Below, piece by piece: positions 20,278 through 31,845 of a stretch of DNA of 64,000 bases; the first letter of the stretch is position 1, and every line of letters starts with the position of its first letter. The notes under the pieces were generated by a model. That model was not told the DNA's origin, searched no databases, and was given only the letters and a program-made list of their open reading frames with translations. This stretch comes from Acanthornis magna (taxonomy: Eukaryota > Chordata > Aves > Passeriformes > Acanthizidae), in assembly GCA_036785705.1 (NCBI GenBank), contig JAWUZG010001123.1, positions 62,001 to 126,000 on the forward strand, in the 5' to 3' direction. The position numbers and the translations under genes are program-made.

Positions 20278-20440
20278 GCGCTAATAACTCTCATTAATCT
20301 CTCGCGGCCTTTGCCATTGGGGGCGGGGAGAGAATTTAGGGAAAAATCACAAATTTTCCCAAATTCCCCAAATTTCCCAAATTCCCCAAATTTCCCAAAT
20401 TCCACGGTCAGGATTTCCCTGCCAGGGGGAGGAGCTTATT
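20277..20440. other. low-copy spacer with short CCAAATTT repeat
   Basis: TAACTCTCATTAATCTCTCG near 20284 is a low-copy homeodomain-word segment. It is followed by alternating CCCCAAATTTCCCAAATT repeats at about 20350-20400. Confidence 0.55.
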
Positions 20441-21000
20441 TTTGGGGAATTTTGGCCTTTTTTGGTGAATTTTAGGCTTTTTTGGGTGAATTTTGGCCTT
20501 TTTTGGTGAATTTTGACCTTTTCTGGCAATTCTGACCTTTTTTTGGAATTCTTGCCTTTTTTGGGAATTCTGACCTTTTTTGGGAATCCTGACCTTTTTT
20601 TGGGAATTCTCACCTTATTTGGGAATCCTGGCCTTTTTTGGTGAATTCTGACCTTTTTTGGGATTTCTGATTTTTTTTGGAATTTTGACCTTTTTTGGCA
20701 ATCCTGACCTTTTTGGGAATTCTGACCTTTTTTGGAGTTCTTGCCTTATTTGGCAATCCTGACCTTTTTGGGAATTCTGACCTTTTTTGAAATCTCACCT
20801 TTTTTGGGAGTTCTGACCTTTTTTGGAATTCTTTCCTTATTTGGCAATTCTGACCTTTTTTGGAATTCTGACCTTTTTTGGGAATTTTGGCCTTTTTTGG
20901 AATCCTGACCTTTTTTGGGAGTCCTGACCTTTTTTGGGATTTCTGATTTTTTTTGGAATTTTGGCCTTTTTTGGGAATTCCGGCAGGCCCGATGGGATTT
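20441..21000. repeat. minisatellite, CTGACCTTTTTTGG-type unit
   Basis: Roughly 17-26 bp units of GGAATTCTGACCTTTTTTGG with variants, over about 550 bp. The Lys/Arg/Ile frames on the minus strand are artefacts. Confidence 0.9.
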
Positions 21001-21340
21001 CCCCTCCCCCCATCCCCAGGGTGAGAAATTCCCTTTTTTTTTTTTTTTGGGTTTTATTCCCATTTTTTTAAAATGTTTTTTTCCCCCAGAATTTGAACAA
21101 AATGGGAAATTAGGAGGAAAAGGGGAAATTCGGGGAAAAATGGGAAATTAGGGAGAAAAATGGGAAATTTGGGGAAAAATTGGAAATTAAGGGAGAAAAA
21201 TGAGAATTCAGGGGAAAAAGGAAAAATTCGGGGAAAAATGGGAAATTAATGGGAAAAAATGGAGAAATTAATGGGAAAAAAGGAGAATTTCAGGGGGAAA
21301 AAAGGAGAATTCAGGGAAAATGGCACCAGGGAGGGGAGAA
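21001..21340. repeat. GGGAAATTAGGGAGAAAAAT-type array
   Basis: After a short G/T spacer, units of about 20 bp alternate AATGGGAAATTAGGG and AGAAAAATGGG. The run is purine-biased and adjoins the next purine block. Confidence 0.75.
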
Positions 21341-21600
21341 ATTTGGGATAAATTCTGGGAAAAAAGAGAAAATCCACAGGGAAAGGTTCTGGGGGGAGGG
21401 GAGTCCCTAAAAGGCTCAAATTTACCCCAAAATCCCTGGGGGAAGAGGAGGAGGAGGAGGGGAGGAAGGAGAGGAGCCCCAGGGGGATTTTTCACTCTTT
21501 TTTGGGGGAATTTGGAGATTTTGGGGTTTTGGGGTGAAGGTTTTGGGGTTGGGATCGCATTTTTCCCAAAATTCAGGGCACGGGGAGGGGAAAATGTGGG
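21341..21600. other. low-copy spacer
   Basis: G-rich, non-tandem sequence between purine arrays, containing a GGAGGA run near 21445. No gene is seen. Confidence 0.5.
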
Positions 21601-22265
21601 GTTTGTGCTTGGGGAGGAAAAATGGGGGGAAATGGGGAAAAAAGGGAAAAAATGGGAAAAAATGGGGGAAAAAGGGGAAAAAATGGGGGAAAATGGGAAA
21701 AAGGGAAAAATGGGGGAAAATGGGGGAAAAAAATGGGGGAAAAATGGGGGGAAAATGGGGAAAAATGGGGAAAAAAGGGGAAAAAATGGGGGAAAAATGG
21801 GGGAAAATGGGAAAATGAAAGAGGGGGAAAAGGGGGAAAAATGGGAAAAAGAAAGGGGGGGAATGGGGGAAAGTGAGAAGAAGAAAGGGGAAAAAATGGA
21901 GAAAAAATGGGGGGAAAATGGGGAAAAAATGGGGGGAAAGAGGGAAAAAGAAAAGGGGAAAAAGGGGGAAAGTGAGAAGAAGAAGAAAGGGGAAAAATGG
22001 GAAAAAATGGGGGGAAAAAAGGGGGAAAATGGGGAAAAAATACTGGGAAAGAGGGAAAAAGAAAGGGTGGGAAATGGGGAAAAATGGGGGAAAATTGGAA
22101 AAAGGGGGGAAAATGGGGAAAAAATGGGGAAAATGGGGGGAAAGTGGGAAAAGTGGGAAAAAATGGGGGAAAAATGTGGGAAAATTGGGAAAAAATGGGG
22201 AAAATGTGGGAAAATTGGGAAAAAATGGGGGGAAAATGTGGAAAAAAGGGGAAAATGGAAATAAG
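21600..22265. repeat. purine minisatellite, GGGGGAAAATG-type unit
   Basis: The + strand is nearly pure G/A with 10-12 bp GGGGAAAAAATG units, interrupted three times by AAGAAAG blocks near 21856, 21950 and 22058. The unit is very close to the array at 541-1250 on the other side of HOXC4. Confidence 0.9.
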
Positions 22266-22860
22266 AGAGAACAGAGGAACAAAGGGGAAAGGGAAATTTG
22301 GGAAATTTGGGAATAAAGGGGGAAAGGTGAAATAGAGGAGGAATGGGGAAAAAATGGGGGAAAAATGAAATAATGGGGAAAAAGCAAAGAGGTGAAGGCA
22401 TAAAAAAAAATTTTCAAAAATGAGGGAAAAACTGAGAAAAAAGAGGAGGGGGAAAAATGAAATAATTGGGAAGAACGGAAGAGGTGAAGGGATAAAAAAA
22501 GCAAAATAAAATTTCAAAAATGAGGAAAAAGTGGAGAAAAAAGAGGAGGGGGGAAATGAAATAATGGGGGAAAAGCGAAGAGGTGAAGGGATAAAAAAAA
22601 CCAAAATAAAATTTCTAAAATGAGGAAAAAATGGAGAAAAAAGAGGAGGGGGAAAAATGAAATAATGGGGAAGAGCCAAAAGTGAAAGGATAAGAAAAGC
22701 AAAATAAAATTTCAAAAATGAGGAAAAAACTGAGGAAAAAGAGGAGGGGGGAAATGAAATAATGGGGAAAAAGCAAAGAGGTGAAGGGAGAAAAAAAAAT
22801 GAAATAAAATTTCAAAAATAAGGGAAAAAATGAGAAAAAAGAGGGAGAAAAAAACCCCCA
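22266..22860. repeat. tandem repeat, about 95-bp unit, six copies
   Basis: Each unit contains ATGAAATAATGGGG, GCAAAGAGGTGAAGG, then AAAATTTCAAAAATGAGG and an AGAGGAGGGGG end. Copies start near 22366, 22457, 22555, 22656, 22756 and (partial) 22800. Confidence 0.85.
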
Positions 22861-23290
22861 AAGGCGGAGCCTCCCGAGCCCCCGGAGAGGCCGAAAAGGC
22901 CAAAAAAAAAAAAAAAAAGAAAAAAAACCCAAAGTTCGATTGAAGTCGAGTTCACGGAAAGGGCAAATTTCTGCGGCGGCTCCGCGGTGACCCCGAGCCC
23001 CTCGGGATGCCCTGGGGACCTTTTGGGGTTTTTTTTTTTTTTTTTTGGGGTCGCCGGGGGGGGTTGGGGGCAGATGGCCGCGGCTTTGTCCGAAATAAGG
23101 CGGAAAAAAAGGACAAAAAAGGACAAAAAAGGACAAAAAAGGACAAAAAAGGGCAAATGGAGGGGCAGGGGTGAAGCGGCGGCCAAGAGGAGAGCTCGGC
23201 TGCGGAGGAGATCCCAACCCCGCGCGTGAGTTCTTCTCGATCCGGGGGAAAAAAAATTGGGAATTTGGATCGATGGATCCGTTCGGAATG
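22861..23290. other. GC-rich low-copy island with AAAAAAGGAC run
   Basis: Low-copy sequence with GGAGCCTCCCGAGCCCCC, a GTTCGATTGAAGTCGAG inverted-repeat-like word near 22934, and (AAAAAAGGAC)n at about 23107-23150. I found no ORF with homology I can recognise. Confidence 0.45.
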
Positions 23291-25500
23291 ATCGGGAATG
23301 GTTAGAGCCTGGGGAGAGGGGAAAATTTTAAAAATTATATTGATTTTTTGGGGTTTTTTTTTAAAGGGATTGAAGGGGGAATGAGGGAAGTGCTAGGGAA
23401 ATGATTGGGAATTGTTAGAAATTGGGGAGAGGGGAAATTTTAAATTTTATTTCTTTAAGGGATTAAATGGGGGGAATGAGGGAAGTACTGGGGAATGATT
23501 GGGAATAATTAAAATTTGGGGAGAGGGAAAAATTTTTAAAAAAATTTTTTTTAAGGGATGAAAGGAAGGGAATGAGGGAAGTGATGGGGAATGATTGGGA
23601 ATAGTTAGAAATTGGGGAGAGGGAAATTTAAAAAAATTATATTGATTTTTTGGGGTTTTTTTTTAAAGGATTAAAAGGGGAAATGAGGGAAGTGCTAGGG
23701 AAATGATTGGGAATTGTTAGAAATTGGGGAGAGGTGAAATTTTAAAAATTATATTGATTTTCGGGGTTTTTTTTAAAGGGATTGAAGGGGGGATGAGGGA
23801 AGTGCTGGGGAATGATTGGGAATTGTTAGAAATTGGGGAGAGGGGAAATTTTAAATTTTATTTCTTTAAGGGATTAAATGGGGGGAATGAGGGAAGTACT
23901 GGGGAATGATTGGGAATAATTAAAATTTGGGGAGAGGGAAAAATTTTTAAAAAAAATTTTTTTAAGGGATGAAAGGAAGGGAATGAGGGAAGTGATGGGG
24001 AATGATTGGGAATAGTTAGAAATTGGGGAGAGGGAAATTTAAAAAAATTATATTGATTTTTTGGGGTCTTTTTTTAAAGGATTAAAAGGGGAAATGAGGG
24101 AAGTGCTAGGGAAATGATTGGGAATTGTTAGAAATTGGGGAGAGGTGAAATTTTAAAAATTATATTGATTTTCGGGGTTTTTTTTAAAGGGATTGAAGGG
24201 GGGAATGAGGGAAGTGATGGGGAATGATTGGGAATAATTAGAAATTGGGGAGAGGGGAAATTTTAAAAAATTATATTGATTTTTTGGGGTTTTTTTTTAA
24301 AGGGATTGAAGGGGGGATGAGGGAAGTGCTGGGGAATGATTGGGAATTGTTAGAAATTGGGGAGAGGTGAAATTTTAAAAATTATATTGATTTTCGGGGT
24401 TTTTTTTAAAGGGATTGAAGGGGGGAATGAGGGAAGTGATGGGGAATGATTGGGAATAGTTAAAATTTGGGGAGAGGGAAAAATTAAAAAAAAATTTTTT
24501 TTTAAGGGATGAAAGGAAGGGAATGAGGGAAGTGCTAGGGAAAAGATTTGGAATTGTTAGAAATTGGGGAGAGGGGAAAATTTAAAATTGTGTTGATTTT
24601 TTGGGTTTTTTTTTAAAGGGATTAAAGGGGGGAATGAGGGAAGTGATGGGGAATGATTGGGAATTGTTAGAAATTGGGGAGAGGGAAATTTAAAAAAATT
24701 ATATTGATTTTTTGGGGTCTTTTTTTAAAGGATTAAAAGGGGAAATGAGGGAAGTGCTAGGGAAATGATTGGGAATTGTTAGAAATTGGGGAGAGGGGAA
24801 ATTTTAAAAAATTATATTGGTTTTTGGGGTTTTTTTAAAAGGGATTGAAGGGGGGAATGAGGGAAGTGATGGGGAATGATTGGGAATAATTAGAAATTGG
24901 CGAGAGGGGAAATTTTAAAATTGTGTTGATTTTTAGGGTTTTTTTTTAAGGGATTAAAGGGGAAAATGAGGGAAGTGATGGGGAAATGATTGGGAATAAT
25001 TAAAATTTGGGGAGAGGGAAAAATTTTTAAAAAAAATTTTTTAAGGGATGAAAGGAGGGGAATGAGGGAAGTGCTGGGGAATGATTGGGAATAATTAAAA
25101 ATTGGGGAGAGGGAAAACTTCAAATTTTTTTTTTATTATTTTAAGGGGATTAAAGGAAGAGACTGAGGGAAGTGATGGGGAAATGATTGGGAATAATTAA
25201 AAATTGGGTAGGGAGAGGGAAAAATTTTTTAAATCTTATTTTTTTTAGGGATTAAAGGAGGGGAATGAGGGAAGTGATGGGGATATGATTGGGAATAATT
25301 AAAAATTAGGGAGAGGGAAAATTTAAAAATTTTTTTTTAGGGATTAAAGGAGGGGAATGAGGGAAGTGATGGGAAATGATTTGGAATAATTAAAAATTGG
25401 GGAGAGGGAATTTTTTTTTTTTAAATGGTATTGATTTTTTAATTTTTTAAGGGATTAAAGGAGGGGAATGATGGAAATGGGGATGAGTTTTTCCGTGGGA
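23291..25500. repeat. 2.2-kb tandem repeat, 91-113 bp unit
   Basis: About 20 units contain GGAATGAGGGAAGTG, GGGGAATGATTGGGAAT, TAGAAATTGGGGAGAGG, then A/T-rich DNA with TTGATTTTTTGGGG. A larger period of about 410 bp shows where GGATTAAAAGGGGAAATG recurs at about 23669 and 24079. Confidence 0.92.
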
Positions 25501-25580
25501 ATGAGGTGAGGGAATGAGGGGGAGAGGTTTGGGGGAGGTGGGAAATAAATCCCGGGAGAGTCCGGCGGGAGGAGTTCGGG
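25501..25580. other. short low-copy spacer
   Basis: G-rich transition sequence between two arrays. No gene is seen. Confidence 0.5.
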
Positions 25581-28500
25581 GATCTGGGAATGGATTTGGG
25601 GATCGATTTGGGGATGGATTTGGGGATCGATTTGGGGATGGATTTGGGGATGGATTTGGGGATGGATCCGGGGATGGATTTGGGGATGGATTTGGGGATC
25701 GATTTGGGGATGGATTTGGGGATGGATTTGGGGATGGATTTGGGGATGGATTTGGGGATGGATTTGGGGATGGATTTGGGGATGGATTTGGAGATCAGTT
25801 TGGGAACTGATTCAGGGACGGATCCAAGGATGGATCCGGGGATGGATTCAGGGATCGATTTAGGGATTAATTCAGGGATGGATCCGGGGATGGAGGGACA
25901 GATCCAGGGAATTAATTCAGGGATGGATCCAGGGATGGATTCAGGGAAGGATTTGGGAATTAATTCAGGGATGGAGGGACAGATCCAGGGATGGATTCAG
26001 GGATGGATTCAGGGATGGATCCAGAGACAGATCCAGGGATTGATTTGGGAATTAATTCGGGGATGGATTCGGGGATCAGTTCAGGGAAGGATCCGGGGAT
26101 GGATTCAGGGGTGGATTCAGGGAAGGATTTGGGAATTAATTCAGGGATGGGTTTGGGGATGGATTCAGGGTTGGATTTAGGGATTTATTCAGGGATGGAT
26201 CAGGGGCAGATCCAGGGATGGATTCAGGGAAGGATTCAGGGAAGGATTTGGGGATTAATTTAGGGGTGGATTCAGGGATGGAGGGAAGATCCAGGGAAGG
26301 ATTCAGGGATCGATTTGGGGATGGATCCAGAGACAGATCCAGGGATCGATTTGGGGATTAATTCAGGGACAGATCCAGGGATGGATTCAGGGATTGATTT
26401 GGGGATGGAGGGAAGATCCAGAAATGGATTTGGGGATCATTTTGGGGATTAATTTGGGGATGGATTTGGGAATGCAGGGACAGATCCAAGGACAAATCCA
26501 GGGACGGATCAGGGACAGAGTCAGGGATGGATTCAGGGATGGATTCGGGGATTAATTCGGGGATGGATCCAGGGGTGAAGGGACCGATCCAGGGATGGAT
26601 CTGGGGACGGATCCGGGGATGGAGGGGCAGATTCAGGGAAGGATTCAGGGAAGGATTTGGGGATTAATTCAAGGATGGAGGGACAGATCGAGGGAAGGAT
26701 CCAGGGATGGATTTGGGAATGGATTCAGGGATGGATCCGGGGATGGGGGACAGGTCCAAGGACAGATCCAGGAAGGATCCAGGGAAGGATTCAGGGAAGG
26801 ATTTGGGGATGGATCCAGGGAAGGATCCAGGGATGGAGGTACAGATCCAGGAATGGATCCGGGGATCGATTTGGGGATTAATTCGGGGATGGATCTGGGT
26901 TAGGATCCAGGGAAGGATTCAGGGATGGAGGGACAGACCCAGGAATGGATTCAGGGAAGGATTCAGGAATCAATTCAGGGATGGAGGGACAGGTCCAAGG
27001 ACAGATCCAGGGATGGATTCAGGGAAGGATTTGGGGATGGATTTGGGGATTGATTCAGGGATGGATCCAGAGACTGATTTGGGATGAATTTGGGGAAGGA
27101 TTCGGGGATGGATCCAGGGAAGGATTTGGGGATTAATTCAGGGATGGATCCGGGGATGGATTAGAGACAGTGACAAATCCAAGCACAGATTCAGGGAAGG
27201 ATTCTGGGCTGGATCCAGGGACAGATCCAGGGATGAATTTGGGGAAGGATTCGGGGATGGATCCAGCGGTGGAGGGACAGATCCAAGGACAGATCCAGGA
27301 AGGATCCATGGAAGGATTCAGGGAAGGATTCGGGGATGGATTCAGGGATGGATCCAGGGATGGAGGGACAGATCAGGATTGGGACAGAATGGATCCAGGG
27401 ATGGATTCAGGGATCGATTTGGGGATGGATCCGGGGATGGATCCGGAAATGGAGGGACCAGATCCAAGGACAGATCCAGGGATGGATTTGGGGATCGATT
27501 TGGGGATGGAGGGACAGATCCAAGGACAAATCCAGGGATGGATCAGGGGCAGATCCAGGAATGGATTCAGGGATTGATTCAGGGATTGATTCAGGGGTTG
27601 ATTCAGGGATGGAGGGAAGATCCAGGGATGGATTTGGGGATCAGTTTGGGGATCAGTTTGGGGATTAATTTGGGGATCAATTTGGGGATGGAGGGACAGA
27701 TCCACGGAGAAATCCAGGGACGGATCAGGGGCAGATCCAGGGGCAGAGTGACAAATTCAAGGACAGATTCGGGGAAGGATTTGGGGTTGGATTCGGGGAT
27801 GGATCCAGGGACTGATTTGGGGATTAACCCAGGAATGGACTCAGGGATGGACTCAGGGACAAATCCAAGGACAGATCTAGGGAAGGATTTGGGGATGGAA
27901 GAACAGATCCAGGGATGGAACCAGGGATGGATCCAAGGGATGGATTCAGGGATGGATCCAAGGGATGGATCCAGGGATGGAGGGACAGATCCGAGAACAG
28001 ATCCAGGAAGGATCCAGGGACAGATCCAGGGAAGGATTTGGGGATGGATCCAGGGATGGAGGAACAGATCAGGATTGGGACAGAATCGATCCAGGGATGG
28101 ATTCAGGGAAGGATTTGCGGATTAATTCAGGGATTAATTCAGGGATGGATCCAGGGATGGATTTGGGAATTTATTCGGGGATTGATTTGGGGATGGATTC
28201 AGGGAAGGATTCAGGGATGGAGGGACAGATCCAAGGACAGATCCAGGAAGGATCCAGGGACAGATCCAGGGATAGATTCAGGGATGGATCCAGGGATGGA
28301 GGAATAGATCAGGATTGGGACAGAATCGATCCAGGGATGGATTCAGGGAAGGATTTGGGGATTAATTCGGGGATTGATTCAGGGATGGATCCAGGGATGG
28401 ATTTGGGAATTAATTCGGGGATTGATTTGGGGATGGATTCAGGGAAGGATTCAGGGATGGAGGGACAGATCCGAGGACAGATCCAGGAAGGATCCAGGGA

Positions 28501-28975
28501 TGGATTCAGGGAAGGATTTGGGAATTAATTCGGGGATTAATTCAGGGATGGATCCAGGGATGGATTTGGGAATTAATTCGGGGATTGATTTGGGGATGGA
28601 TTCAGGGAAGGATTCAGGGATGGAGGGACAGATCCGAGAACAGATCCAGGAAGGATCCAGGGATGGATTCAGGGAAGGATTTGGGGATGGATCCAGGGAT
28701 GGATCCAGGGATGGAGGGTCAGATCAGAATTGGGACAGAATCGATCCAGGGATGGATTCAGGGAAGGATTTGCGGATTAATTCAGGGATTAATTCAGGGA
28801 TGGATCCAGGGATGGATTTGGGAATTAATTCGGGGATTGATTTGGGGATGGATTCAGGGAAGGATTCAGGGATGGAGGGACAGATCCAAGGACAGATCCA
28901 GGGATGGATTTGGGAATGGATTCAGGAATGGATTCAGGGATGGATCCAAGGACAAGTCCAGGGATGGATTCAGGT
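25581..28975. repeat. 3.4-kb minisatellite, GGATGGATTTGG-type 12/18-bp unit
   Basis: It begins as near-perfect 12-bp GGGGATGGATTT units. It then diversifies into GGATCCAGGGA, GGATTCAGGGA and AGGGACAGATCC units with higher-order blocks. TCAGGATTGGGACAGAAT recurs near 27383, 28069 and 28310. All Asp/Gly/Met-rich frames, although long, follow directly from the stop-free unit. Confidence 0.93.
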
Positions 28976-29220
28976 GAGGAGAGACAGAAATTCTGCCCCG
29001 GGACAGCAGAGGTGCCTCAGCCCTGCCCCTGTCCCTGTGCCCCTGTCCCCAAATCCCTGTCCCTGTCCCCAAATCCCTGTCCCACCCCTGTCCCTGTCCC
29101 TGTCCCTGTCACATCCGTGTCCCCTCTGTCCCCTCCCCCTCCCTCCCGCCCTGCGATAATTGGGACAATTCGCTAATTATTGGGCAATAAAATCCCCAAC
29201 CCACAGCATCCGCTGGGGCC
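28976..29220. other. CCCTGT run and low-copy island
   Basis: A short CCCTGTCCC run (29020-29130) is followed by low-copy GACAATTCGCTAATTATTGG and CAATAAAATCC near 29164-29195. The latter has homeodomain-core words. No gene is seen. Confidence 0.5.
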
Positions 29221-29560
29221 TTTTTTCTCTCTTTTTTATCTTTTTTCTCTCTTTTTTCCCTCTTTTTTTCTCTTTTTTCTCTCTTTTTCCTCTCTTTTTT
29301 CTCTCTTTTTTCTCTCTTTTTTCCCTCTTTTTTTCTCTTTTTTCTCTCTTTTTCCTCTCTTTTTTCTCTCTTTTTTCTCTCTTTTTTATCTTTTTTCTCT
29401 CTTTTTTCTCTTTTTTCTCTCTTTTTTCTCTTTTTTTCTCTCTTCTCTTTTTTTTTCTCTCTTTTTTCTCTCTTTTTTTCTCTCTTTTTTCTCTCTTTTT
29501 TCTCTCTTTTCTCTCTCTTTTCTCTCTTTTTTCTCTCTTTTTTCTCTTTTTTTTTCCCCT
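29221..29560. repeat. TTTTTTCTCTC pyrimidine array
   Basis: Near-pure pyrimidine 10-11 bp units TTTTTTCTCTC run for 340 bp. Mirror symmetry makes the tract prone to triplex (H-DNA) formation. Phe/Ser/Leu frames are artefacts. Confidence 0.92.
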
Positions 29561-29975
29561 CTCATCTCCCGCCGCCCCAATTTGGTTGAACTTTCCCGGG
29601 AAAGTTTTTTTCCTTCATTTCTGCTCATTTTTGGGACTTTTTTTGGGTGTTTTTTTCTCCTTTTCCCCCTCGAAGTTTCCCCGGGAAGGACTCGAGGTTT
29701 GGGAATTTAAAGGGAATTCCTTAAAATCTGATCCGCGGGGGAGGAAGAGCTTCCAAAACTGCCCCAAAAAACAGGAAAATCGGGAAAAAATGGGAAAAAA
29801 TTGGGAAAAATGGGGGAAAATCGGGAAAAATCGGGGAAAAATCGGGGAAAAATTGGGGAAAAAATGGGGAAAAATTGGGAAAAATGGGGGGAAATTGGGG
29901 AAAATTGGGGAAAAATGGGGAAAAATCGGGGAAAAATGGGGAAAATTTGGAAAAAAAATAGGAAAAATCAGGAAA
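29561..29975. other. spacer with GGGGAAAAATC array
   Basis: Low-copy DNA (29561-29775) is followed by about 200 bp of 11-bp GGGGAAAAATC and GGGAAAAATT units. No gene is seen. Confidence 0.7.
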
Positions 29976-30065
29976 TGTTCACTCCGGAGAGGCTTTGGGT
30001 TGGCACCAGAGAACTCAGCTCCATGGGAATTTTTTTACCGCGTGATTTACGCCTTGAAAATTCCA
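29976..30065. promoter_or_regulatory. short low-copy island with TGATTTAC
   Basis: ACCGCGTGATTTAC at 30037-30050 includes TGATTTAC, a PBX-HOX-like core. The same 14-mer with one change returns at 30670-30683. It is a candidate element by motif only. Confidence 0.35.
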
Positions 30066-30600
30066 TTTTTGGTCCATTTTTGGTGTTTTATTGTCAGTTT
30101 TGTGGGGGGTTTTCTCCATTTTTTGCGTGGGTTTTTGTCCTTTTTTGGGGATTTCTGGGTCCTTTTTTTGGGTTTTTTTGGTCCATTTTGGGGTGGTTTT
30201 TTCCTCTATTTTTGTGTGATTTCTTATCCATTTTTAGGGTTTTTTTCTTCATTTTTGGGCATTTTTTTTCTCCTCTTTTGGGTGTTTTTTGATCTTTTTT
30301 ATTGTTGTTTTTTTTGCCCATTTCTGAGCAACTTTTTCTCCATTTTTGGCCCTTTTTTTTCTCAATTCTTGGGATTTTTTGCCCATTTTTCCTTATTTTC
30401 TTCTCCATTTTCTGACTGCTTTTTTGTCCATTTTTCCATCTTTTTTCCTCCATTTTCGCCTATTTTTTTCCCATTTCTGGAGCAATTCCTCCTCCATTTT
30501 TGACCTTTTTTTTCCATTTTTTGGGTTGTTTTTCCTCCATTTTTTTGGGTGTTTTTTCCCATTTCTTCTTCATTTTTTGAAAGATTTTTTCCTCCCCAAT
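30066..30600. repeat. T-rich array, CCATTTTTGGG-type unit
   Basis: Diverged 30-45 bp units contain TCCATTTTTGG, GGGTTTTTTTT and TTTTTTCTCC. The periodicity is loose. Phe-rich frames are artefacts. Confidence 0.75.
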
Positions 30601-30715
30601 TTCCCTCCCCCCCGGGGCTTTCGGGAGCTGTTTTTAATTGCAATTAACGCGCGACCCTGCTCGGGGTTAACCGCGTGACTTACAGCGCCGCCAGCGCCCC
30701 CGGGATTGGCTACCA
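30601..30715. promoter_or_regulatory. candidate noncoding element with TTAATTGCAATTAA palindrome
   Basis: A perfect 14-bp palindrome TTAATTGCAATTAA lies at 30634-30647, followed by ACCGCGTGACTTAC at 30670-30683 and an inverted CCAAT box (ATTGG near 30705). The island is low-copy and sits between two large arrays. Confidence 0.45.
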
Positions 30716-31845
30716 TTTATTTTTTATTTTTATTTATTTTTTATTTTTTATTTCTTATTTCTTATTTTTAAATTTTTATTATTTTTTAAATTTTTATTTT
30801 AATTTTTATCTTAATTTTATTTTTTTTTTATTTCTATTTTTATTTTTGTTTTTATTTCTATTTTTATTTCTATTTCTATTTCCATTTCTATTTCTATTTC
30901 TATTTCTATTTCCATTTCCATTTCCATTTCCATTTCTATTTCTATTTCTATTTCTATTTCTATTTCTATTTCCATTTCTATTTTTATTTCTATTTCTATT
31001 TCTATTTCTATTTCTATTATTTCTATTTCTATTTCTATTTCCATTTCTATTATTTCTATATCTATTTCTATTTCTATTTCTATTTCTATTTCTATTTCTA
31101 TTGTTTCTATTTCTATTTCTGTTTCTATTTCTATTTCTATTTCTATTTCTATTTCTATTTCTATTTCTATTTCTATTATTTCTATTTCTATTTCTATTTC
31201 TATTTCTATTTCTATTTCTATTATTTCTATTTCTATTTCCATTTCTATTTTTATTTCTATTTCCATTTCCATTTCCATTTCCATTTCCATTTCCATTTCT
31301 ATTTCTCTTTCTGTTTTTATTTCTATTTCTATTTCTATTTCTATTTCCATTTCCATTTCCATTTCCATTTCCATTTCTATTTCTCTTTCTATTTTTATTT
31401 TTATTTTTATTTTTATTTTTATTTTTATTTTTATTTCTATTTCTATTTCTATTTCTATTTCTATTTCTATTATTTCTATTTCCATTTCCATTTCCATTTC
31501 TATTTCTATTTCTATTTCCATTTCTATTATTTCTATTTCTATTTCTATTTCTATTTCTATTTCCATTTCCATTTCCATTTCCATTTCCATTTCCATTTCT
31601 CTTTCTATTTTTATTTTTATTTTTATTTTTATTTTTATTTTTATTTTTATTTTTATTTTTATTTTTATTTTTATTTCTATTTCTATTTCTATTTCTATTT
31701 CTATTTCTATTTCTATTATTTCTGTTTCTATTTCCATTTCCATTTCTATTTCTATTTCTATTTCCATTTCCATTTCCATTTCCATTTCTATTTCTATTAT
31801 TTCTATTTCCATTTCCATTTCCATTTTTATTTTTATTTAACGCAG
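30716..31845. repeat. 1.1-kb hexanucleotide repeat TTTCTA/TTTCCA/TTTTTA
   Basis: Tandem 6-bp units change in blocks between TTTCTA, TTTCCA and TTTTTA with occasional TTATTTCTA slips. Because the period is a multiple of three, stop-free Phe/Leu, Asn/Arg and Glu/Ile frames run across it; none is a gene. Confidence 0.95.

Noticed and set aside
22615..23229. Possible gene in the GC-rich island with 60-200 residue frames on both strands
   Set aside because: The frames extend from repeats and show no recognisable domain, start or splice signals.
25514..29159. Asp/Gly/Met-rich frames resembling low-complexity secreted or mineral-binding proteins
   Set aside because: They are translations of the GGATGGATTTGG minisatellite in several frames, with no signal peptide or unique segment.
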